From the NCBI GenBank assembly GCA_030670005.1, contig DAOVCL010000061.1, positions 1 through 9,824 of the forward strand: DNA of 9,824 nucleotides, given 5' to 3'. This document shows, one piece after another, positions 6,032 through 9,824 of this stretch (positions are counted from its first letter, which is position 1; each line of letters starts with the position of its first letter). Position numbers and translations under genes: made by a program. Origin of the DNA: Candidatus Zixiibacteriota bacterium. GTDB taxonomy: Bacteria; SM23-81; DAOVCL01. The notes beneath the pieces are model-generated. The model ran no database searches and was not told where the DNA came from. It was given only the letters and a program-made list of their open reading frames with translations.

Positions 6032-6727
6032 ATGGTGATGGGGAAATCCTTTCCCGAGGATGAGCTTAGGTCCTGGCTTGCGCGCAGGGGGATAGATCTT
6101 CAAGATCCTCAACTTCTCAGGCTAGCCTTAACCCATGCCTCCTTTGCCTATGAGAAGGGGGGGAGGGAGTCCAATCAGAGGCTGGAGTTTCTCGGGGATG
6201 CCGTCCTGGAGCTAGTGGTGAGGGAGTTCTTGTATCGGCTGCGACCCCAAACCGATGAGGGGGAGCTTACCAAGCTGAAGTCCAATATCGTCAGGGGGGA
6301 AACTCTGGCCTCTAAGGCCAAGGAGATAGGGTTGGGGAGGTTTATTCTTTTGGGCAAGGGGGAGAAAAGCAAAGGGGGAGGGGAGAACCCCTCAAACCTG
6401 GCTGGATGCTTAGAGGCGGTGATAGGGGCCATCTACTTGGATGGGGGGATGGAGAGGGCCAGGTCATTTGTGGAGAGGGAGGTGATTGGAGAGGAGTTGT
6501 TGAATGCTGAGCCGAACTATAAGGGGAAACTGCAGGAGTTCAGCCAGGGCAACGGTTGGGGACTACCCCTCTACTTGGTTGAGGAGAAGGCCGGGGGGAA
6601 GTTTGAAGTTAAGGTGAGGCTCAAGGAGGAGGTATGGGGGAGGGGTAAAGGGAGGTCCAAAAAGGAGGCAGAGCAAACTGCTGCCAAGGAGGCCTTAGAA
6701 AAGTTGGGAGAGATTTATGGATTATGA
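6032..6727 (+). CDS. rnc: ribonuclease III, with one metal-ligand Asp replaced
   Basis: RNase III cleaves double-stranded RNA in rRNA and mRNA processing. The 231-residue protein has the catalytic domain (about 10-155) with the signature NQRLEFLGDAVLE (48-60), including Glu52 and Asp56, plus Glu128 in the second acidic block. A C-terminal double-stranded RNA binding domain (about 162-226) ends in GRSKKEAEQTAAKEALEKL. In the second acidic block the usual LAD(x)xEA reads LAGCLEA: Gly125 (codon GGA) stands where the Asp equivalent to E. coli Asp114 is expected. Everything else looks intact. The start ATG 6032 (or ATG 6038) lacks a clear ribosome binding site and probably depends on coupling to fabF. 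The 3' end overlaps the acyl-CoA dehydrogenase gene by 11 bp. Confidence 0.94.
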   Translation: MVMGKSFPEDELRSWLARRGIDLQDPQLLRLALTHASFAYEKGGRESNQRLEFLGDAVLELVVREFLYRLRPQTDEGELTKLKSNIVRGETLASKAKEIGLGRFILLGKGEKSKGGGENPSNLAGCLEAVIGAIYLDGGMERARSFVEREVIGEELLNAEPNYKGKLQEFSQGNGWGLPLYLVEEKAGGKFEVKVRLKEEVWGRGKGRSKKEAEQTAAKEALEKLGEIYGL

Positions 6728-7874
6728 TCTTACCGAGGAACAGTTGACGATAAGAGAACTCTGTCGGCAGATTGCCGAGGAGAGGATAAAGCCGGTAAGG
6801 GCAAGGTATGACCAGACTGAGGATTTCCCCTGGGAGATAGTGGAGGTTCTTGCCCAATCCGATATATTTGGCCTCTTTATCCCCCAGGATTACGGAGGAT
6901 TGGGGGGAGGTATATTGGAGATGGCCATAGCCACTGAGGAGCTGAGCAGGGTCTGTGGGGGGATAGCTCTGGCTTTTGCTGCCACCGCCTTAGCCACATT
7001 TCCCATTCTCCTCTTTGGTTCCGAGTCACAGAAGAGCAAGTATCTACCTGATATTGCTGCTGGGAAGAGGCTTGCTGCCTTTGCCCTTACCGAGCCGGAG
7101 GCAGGCTCTGATGCTGGAGCGGTGAAGACGGCAGCAAAAAGAGAGGGAGATGGATATATTCTTAATGGCACCAAGCAGTGGATTACCAATGGGGGTGAGG
7201 CTGAAATATACACGGTGATAGCCGTAACCGACAAGAGCAGGGGTTCCAGGGGCCTGAGCGCATTCATCCTGGAGAAGGGAACCCAGGGTTTCTCCTTTGG
7301 CAAGAAGGAGAACAAGCTGGGGATAAGGGGTTCTACCACCAGGGAGCTTAGCTTTCAGGACTGTTTTATCCCCAAGGAGAACCTCTTGGGCAAGGAGGGA
7401 CAGGGTTTTCTCATCGCTATGCGCACCTTTGACCAATCCCGTCCCGGGGTTGCTGCTCAGGCAGTGGGTATAGCCCAGGGGGCCTTGGAGGAGGCCGTTG
7501 CCTATGCCCAAGAAAGGAAACAGTTCGGAAAGCCAATTGCTTCCTTTCAGGGGATCCAGTTTATGCTGGCCGATATGGCCACTCAGATAGAGGCAGCCAG
7601 AGCACTCACCTATGCTGTGGCCAGGATGATCGACCGGGGAATCAGGAGGGTGGCTAAGGCCTCTGCTATGGCCAAGCTCTTTGCCTCCGATGTGGCTATG
7701 AAGGTGACGATAGATGCAGTGCAGATCCTTGGTGGATATGGCTATATGAAGGATTATCCGGTGGAGAAGATGATGAGGGATGCCAAGATAACCCAGATCT
7801 ACGAGGGGACAAACCAGATCCAGAGGGCCATCATAGCCTCAAACCTGATCAAGGAGATGGCCGGGAAGAGGTAA
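6717..7874 (+). CDS. acyl-CoA dehydrogenase (short/medium-chain type)
   Basis: An FAD enzyme that oxidises acyl-CoA to trans-2-enoyl-CoA and passes electrons to ETF. The 385-residue length and N-terminus (DLTEEQLTIRELCRQIAEE) match the butyryl/short-chain branch. Visible signatures are FALTEPEAGSDAGA (122-135, flavin binding), QWITNGG (154-160), RKQFGKPIASFQ (267-278), QILGGYGYMKDYPVEKMMRDAK (336-357) and QIYEGTNQIQR (360-370), in which Glu363 is the expected catalytic base. Substrate chain length cannot be fixed from sequence alone. ATG 6717 overlaps rnc by 11 bp with a GGGAG-type ribosome binding site inside rnc. The next intact gene is etfB, its likely redox partner, but 1566 bp of repeats and decayed genes separate them. 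Confidence 0.95.
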   Translation: MDYDLTEEQLTIRELCRQIAEERIKPVRARYDQTEDFPWEIVEVLAQSDIFGLFIPQDYGGLGGGILEMAIATEELSRVCGGIALAFAATALATFPILLFGSESQKSKYLPDIAAGKRLAAFALTEPEAGSDAGAVKTAAKREGDGYILNGTKQWITNGGEAEIYTVIAVTDKSRGSRGLSAFILEKGTQGFSFGKKENKLGIRGSTTRELSFQDCFIPKENLLGKEGQGFLIAMRTFDQSRPGVAAQAVGIAQGALEEAVAYAQERKQFGKPIASFQGIQFMLADMATQIEAARALTYAVARMIDRGIRRVAKASAMAKLFASDVAMKVTIDAVQILGGYGYMKDYPVEKMMRDAKITQIYEGTNQIQRAIIASNLIKEMAGKR

Positions 7875-7902
7875 GAGTTCAGTAAACCCCGTTCTGCTAT
7901 GA

Positions 7903-7930
7903 TGTCATTTCGAGCGAAGCGAGAAATCTG
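7903..7930 (+). repeat. TGTCATTTCGAGCGAAGCGAG repeat, forward copy
   Basis: This 28-bp sequence, TGTCATTTCGAG followed by CGAAGCGAGAAATCTG, reappears inverted at about 8443-8470 with only two differences (26 of 28). It contains an internal dyad (TTTCGAGCGAA). Sequences of this kind are common intergenic repeats in many environmental bacteria. Confidence 0.8.
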
Positions 7931-7959
7931 TTGCTATGCCGTTCATTTCCACGGTGTTA

Positions 7960-7976
7960 TCAGGGCTCTGCCCTGA
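7960..7976. repeat. palindromic repeat family B, copy 4
   Basis: TCAGGGC (7960-7966) pairs perfectly with GCCCTGA (7970-7976) around a 3-base loop. The core matches the CCGTCAGGG palindromes of the fab spacers. A further half copy, CTGTCAGGGCTCCTGCC, is visible near 8242-8258. Confidence 0.65.
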
Positions 7977-7988
7977 CAGAAATTCATT

Positions 7989-8011
7989 TGTAGGGACAGG
8001 GCTTTAGCCCT
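7989..8011 (+). repeat. GTAGGGACAGG element, solo copy
   Basis: TGTAGGGACAGGGCTTTAGCC matches the outer half of the 35-bp arms at 8270-8304 and 8548-8582. It contains its own hairpin, AGGGCT (7998-8003) with AGCCCT (8006-8011). Here the sequence diverges after CCC, so it is either a partial copy or an independent short unit. Confidence 0.7.
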
Positions 8012-8065
8012 CTCCGAAAGAAGCGGACAGATATAAATGTCTGTGCCTGCGGAACGATAGGAAGA

Positions 8066-8115
8066 CCATTAAATAACGAATTCGTTTTTAATTTATGGTT
8101 CCCCTGCAAAACCAT
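8066..8115. repeat. AT-rich dyad cluster with a 12-bp palindrome
   Basis: The perfect palindrome AACGAATTCGTT (8075-8086) is framed by the near-complementary CCATTAAAT (8066-8074) and ATTTATGG (8091-8098). A second hairpin overlaps it: ATGGTT (8095-8100) with AACCAT (8110-8115). It could be a protein-binding dyad or part of a decayed element. Confidence 0.5.
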
Positions 8116-8121
8116 AGAATC

Positions 8122-8196
8122 GGTAGCCGCAGGCTTTGGTAAGCGAAAAGTAGCTTATAAATCAACTGCTTACGCAACCTAAAGGTTGCGGCTACC
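8122..8196. repeat. 75-bp GGTAGCCGCA inverted-repeat element
   Basis: Terminal arms GGTAGCCGCA (8122-8131) and TGCGGCTACC (8187-8196) are perfect 10-bp complements. Inside, GTAAGC (8139-8144) pairs with GCTTAC (8168-8173), continuing the long stem, and a competing local hairpin CGCAACCT (8173-8180) with AGGTTGCG (8183-8190) is perfect. It looks like a small palindromic mobile or REP-type element. Confidence 0.75.
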
Positions 8197-8269
8197 TAAT
8201 TTTCAACCTTTTTGCAGTAGAGCCATTTATGAATAATTCCGCTGTCAGGGCTCCTGCCGTGGTAGTAGT

Positions 8270-8582
8270 TGTAGGGACAGGTCTTTAGACCCAATGGCAC
8301 TAACTTTTACCCACTGATGTGCTCACGGCGGCATCTATCAGTCTGGAGGTGAAAGTTCAGCGAAGTAAGTCGCTTTGCGGATCAAGGCAGAGTTGTCATT
8401 CCGACTGAAGGGAGGAATCTGTATTTATCTTCAAAGCTTTATCGGATTTCTCGCTGCGCTCGAAATGACACATTAGACCGCATTTGAAAGGTTCCAGAGT
8501 CAAGGCCAGACAACAGCTCATTGCACACCTGCAGAAGCCCGCGAAATGTTAGTGCCATTGGGTCTAAAGCCCTGTCCCTACA
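8270..8582. mobile_element. MITE-like candidate with 35-bp inverted arms
   Basis: The left arm (8270-8304) begins TGTAGGGACAGG and ends CAATGGCACTAAC. The right arm (8548-8582) is its reverse complement with one mismatch (T against G at position 13). The 243-bp interior has no protein-like frame. A weak extra symmetry exists: GTCTGG (8341-8346) and CCAGAC (8506-8511) lie equally far (36 bases) inside the two arms. No target-site duplication is obvious at the ends, and each arm also folds on itself (GGTCT with AGACC in the left arm). It could therefore be a non-autonomous element or two oppositely oriented copies of a short repeat. Confidence 0.6.
8394..8470. repeat. 77-bp TGTCATTC/GAATGACA-type element nested in the MITE-like unit
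   Basis: TGTCATTCCGAC and GGAGGAATCT (8394-8420) face the inverted sequence GGATTTCTCGC and GCTCGAAATGACA (about 8443-8470), giving imperfect terminal inverted repeats around an AT-rich centre. The right half is the inverted partner of the repeat at 7903-7930. Its position inside the interior of the 8270-8582 unit suggests that one element inserted into the other. Confidence 0.65.
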
Positions 8583-8621
8583 CGCACAAAACATCGGTTT
8601 TTTAAGAAATAATCCGGGCTA

Positions 8622-9042
8622 ATGTCTAAATTTGATCAACCGGAACTGGACGAGGTTTTGAAAGAAATTCGGTTGGTAGTTGCCTATCTCTTTGGCTCCC
8701 AGGCCAGGGGCCAAGCCAGGCCGGTAAGCAATGTGGATATTGCCGTTTATCTGAATGAGGGGTTAAAGAAAGGGGAACGTTTTGACCTTAAGCTTAGGTT
8801 AATAGGTGATCTATCAGTGATTTTGCAGACCGATGGGGTTGATCTTGTCTTGCTCAGGGATGTTCCCCTCTTCTTCCAATATAGGATAGTGAGGGAGGGG
8901 GAAGCTGATCTTCTGTAAAGATGAGTTGCAGAGGATAAGATTTGAATTCAGGGTTATGTCCCTCTTCTTCGATCGCCAATATTATTATAGGAGACACACA
9001 AGATATCTCATAGCACAGGTTGCCAGGGAAGGGATCTTATGA
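8622..9042 (+). pseudogene. MNT-type nucleotidyltransferase (MNT/HEPN antitoxin-like), frameshifted
   Basis: The open frame 8622-8918 encodes 98 residues of a minimal nucleotidyltransferase: GSQARGQARPVSNVD (25-39) is the GSX10DXD motif, and DGVDLVLL (71-78) supplies the third acidic position, Asp74. It stops early at 8916-8918. Removing one G from the five-G run at 8897-8901 makes the frame continue as REGKLIFCKDELQRIRFEF and onward to a TGA at 9040-9042, giving 139 residues, the usual length and C-terminal pattern of this family. The first motif Asp is Asn37 here (codon AAT), so activity is doubtful even if the frame is restored. Such proteins usually pair with a HEPN toxin, whose remnant overlaps the restored stop by 4 bp. 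No good ribosome binding site is seen before ATG 8622. Confidence 0.8.
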
Positions 9043-9110
9043 CAGATGTGGAAAGCATCGGGGATAGGTTAGGAAAATGCCAGTTTACGGTAGCCAGGGA
9101 TCAGGATTAA
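9039..9110 (+). pseudogene. remnant of a HEPN (DUF86-type) toxin gene, 5' end only
   Basis: An ATG at 9039 overlaps the restored stop of the nucleotidyltransferase gene as ATGA, the typical MNT-HEPN coupling. Its first 13 residues, MTDVESIGDRLGK, look like the start of a DUF86-type HEPN protein. The frame then loses resemblance and ends at TAA 9108-9110 after 23 codons. The break coincides with CAGGGATCAGGA at 9095-9106, a repeat arm also found at 4417-4428. No RxxxxH catalytic motif remains. The identification rests mainly on position and a few residues. Confidence 0.5.
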
Positions 9111-9410
9111 GGATTAAGATAAAACAGCGGAAGTTGTGTGAATATCTAGTTGATGGTGGAAGTATTAACAATTCCCAGGGGTCGGTTTCCATGGATCAGG
9201 AAAAGTAGATAACTTTCCAGTGTTTTCAAGATTTGGAAGGTGTAACTGACAAAACGGGTATCGGAAAACATCAGAAATTGGGCGAAAATATGTGGGAGGT
9301 GGCTCCTGATGCCGATTATTGTCGAGGTCAACGGTTTCTTTCATTCTTAATTCTACATTCTTCATTTTACATTTCAAGCTTACCTGACTGCTGACCTCTG
9401 ATCCCCTAGG
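9095..9410. other. non-coding spacer bounded by dispersed repeat arms
   Basis: From 9111 to the etfB start I see no credible gene; minus-strand frames here are short and of low complexity. The left edge carries CAGGGATCAGGA (9095-9106) and two GGATTAAG repeats. The right edge carries TACCTGACTGCTG (9381-9393) and CTGATCCCC. The same two arm sequences flank the hairpin at 4417-4470. Inside is an AT-rich tract of the TTCTTAATTCTACATTCTTC kind (about 9340-9376). The sequence at about 9174-9260 may be part of a further repeat, but I cannot name it. Confidence 0.5.
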
Positions 9411-9440
9411 AGCTGTTATAAAACACTCAGGTGATGTAGA

Positions 9441-9824
9441 TTGAAGATCATTTGCTTAATAAAGCAGGTTCCCGACACCACAGATATAAAGATTGACCCC
9501 AGAACAAATACCCTCATCAGGGAAGGGGTTCCCAGCATAATAAACCCCTTTGATATGTATGCCATTGAGGAAGGGTTGAGAATAAGGGAGAAGCTGGAAG
9601 GTGAGGTTATCGCCATTAGTATGGGTCCCCCTCAGGCAGAGGAGGCCTTGAGGGAGGCCCTCTCCTTAGGCGTTGATAGGGCTATACTTCTCTCACATCC
9701 GGCCTTTGCCGGTGCGGACACCCTGGCCACCTCCCATACCCTGGCTCGGGCTATTGAGAAGCTCTCCCCCTATGATCTCATCCTCTGTGGACGACAGGCC
9801 TCAGATGGGGATACCGGCCAGGTT
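9441..9824 (+). CDS. etfB: electron transfer flavoprotein beta subunit, N-terminal part
   Basis: EtfB forms, with EtfA, the FAD/AMP-binding heterodimer that takes electrons from acyl-CoA dehydrogenases. The visible 128 residues, cut by the window end, show the family pattern: MKIICLIKQVPDTTDIKIDP, LIREGVPSIINPFDMYAIEEGL (25-46), VIAISMGPPQAEEALREAL (56-74), AFAGADTLATS (88-98) and YDLILCGRQASDGDTGQV at the end. The start is TTG 9441, with AGGTGAT 6 bases upstream; the only nearby ATG is followed directly by a stop. A TTATAAAA at 9416-9423 could be a -10 element, but no matching -35 is clear. It was probably once close behind the acyl-CoA dehydrogenase gene; etfA would be expected next. Confidence 0.93.
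   Translation, partial: MKIICLIKQVPDTTDIKIDPRTNTLIREGVPSIINPFDMYAIEEGLRIREKLEGEVIAISMGPPQAEEALREALSLGVDRAILLSHPAFAGADTLATSHTLARAIEKLSPYDLILCGRQASDGDTGQV

Larger units (their letters stand above)
7875..8621. other. 747-bp non-coding region packed with inverted repeats
   Basis: No open frame of protein-like composition is visible on either strand, and no tRNA-like or rRNA-like segment. Nearly all of it consists of small inverted or dispersed repeats, entered separately: a TTCGAGCGAAGCGAG element, a family B palindrome, a GTAGGGACAGG element, several AT-rich dyads, a GGTAGCCGCA hairpin, and a 313-bp MITE-like unit with a second repeat pair nested in it. None of the stems has a convincing downstream T-run. 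The region looks like a landing pad for successive small elements inserted between the acyl-CoA dehydrogenase gene and its partner ETF. Confidence 0.8.

Noticed and set aside
6890..7511. Long minus-strand frames (149 and 155 codons) opposite the acyl-CoA dehydrogenase gene
   Set aside because: They mirror a clearly real gene; their residue make-up (Pro, Ser, Ala, Leu rich) is what antisense reading of it produces.
8335..8385. Possible group II intron fragment, from GGAGGTGAAAGTTC and nearby small stems
   Set aside because: No intron-encoded reverse transcriptase, no recognisable domain V and no GUGYG start; the resemblance is a few bases only.
7875..8621. CRISPR array or tRNA cluster in the repeat-rich region
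   Set aside because: Repeats are inverted, unequal in length and irregularly spaced, with no spacer-repeat periodicity; no cloverleaf-like segment with a T-loop motif was found.
9146..9377. Two overlapping minus-strand frames of 61 and 70 codons before etfB
   Set aside because: Composition is low-complexity, no family pattern, no ribosome binding site, and one starts in an AT-rich TTCTTAATTCTACATTC-type tract, a common source of false frames.

Overview
The window is a compact, one-direction stretch of bacterial core metabolism on the + strand. It runs from the tail of rpmF (ribosomal protein L32) through plsX, fabH, a small DUF2283 gene, fabD, fabG, acpP, fabF, rnc and an acyl-CoA dehydrogenase gene. 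About 1.6 kb of repeats and decayed genes follow, and then etfB begins, cut by the window end. The order rpmF-plsX-fabH-fabD-fabG-acpP-fabF-rnc is the classical bacterial fatty-acid cluster. The linked acyl-CoA dehydrogenase and ETF, purine-rich coding sequence with many AGG/AGA arginine codons, TTG starts (plsX, fabD, etfB) and repeat-rich spacers would suit an uncultured deltaproteobacterial (Desulfobacterota-like) or Nitrospirota/NC10-like genome. This taxonomic guess is low confidence.

Region 1-6727 is the fatty-acid/phospholipid operon. PlsX makes acyl-phosphate from acyl-ACP. FabH and FabD start chains, FabG reduces, FabF elongates, and AcpP carries the chain. No dehydratase (FabZ) or enoyl reductase (FabI/K/V) gene is present here. 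plsX/fabH and rnc/acyl-CoA dehydrogenase overlap, and fabF/rnc are nearly contiguous. The spacers fabH-DUF2283-fabD-fabG-acpP are 109-175 bp, and each contains at least one perfect or near-perfect inverted repeat. Two short palindrome families recur in these spacers.

Region 6717-9824 is a beta-oxidation-type module: acyl-CoA dehydrogenase, and EtfB as its electron acceptor. The two genes are separated by 1566 bp. That gap holds a nest of inverted repeats, including a 313-bp MITE-like candidate with 35-bp arms and another repeat pair nested inside it. It also holds a decayed MNT/HEPN toxin-antitoxin-like pair: a nucleotidyltransferase with one frameshift in a G run and an Asp-to-Asn change in its GSX10DXD motif, then a HEPN start that ends after about 13 plausible codons where a dispersed repeat arm begins.

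The most checkable oddities are an RNase III with Gly where a conserved metal-binding Asp is expected, a fabF gene with no conventional start codon at the expected place, the broken MNT/HEPN pair, and the repeat families. I see no CRISPR array, tRNA, rRNA, transposase gene or clearly new multi-gene system. The window is mostly ordinary housekeeping sequence with an unusual density of small repeats.
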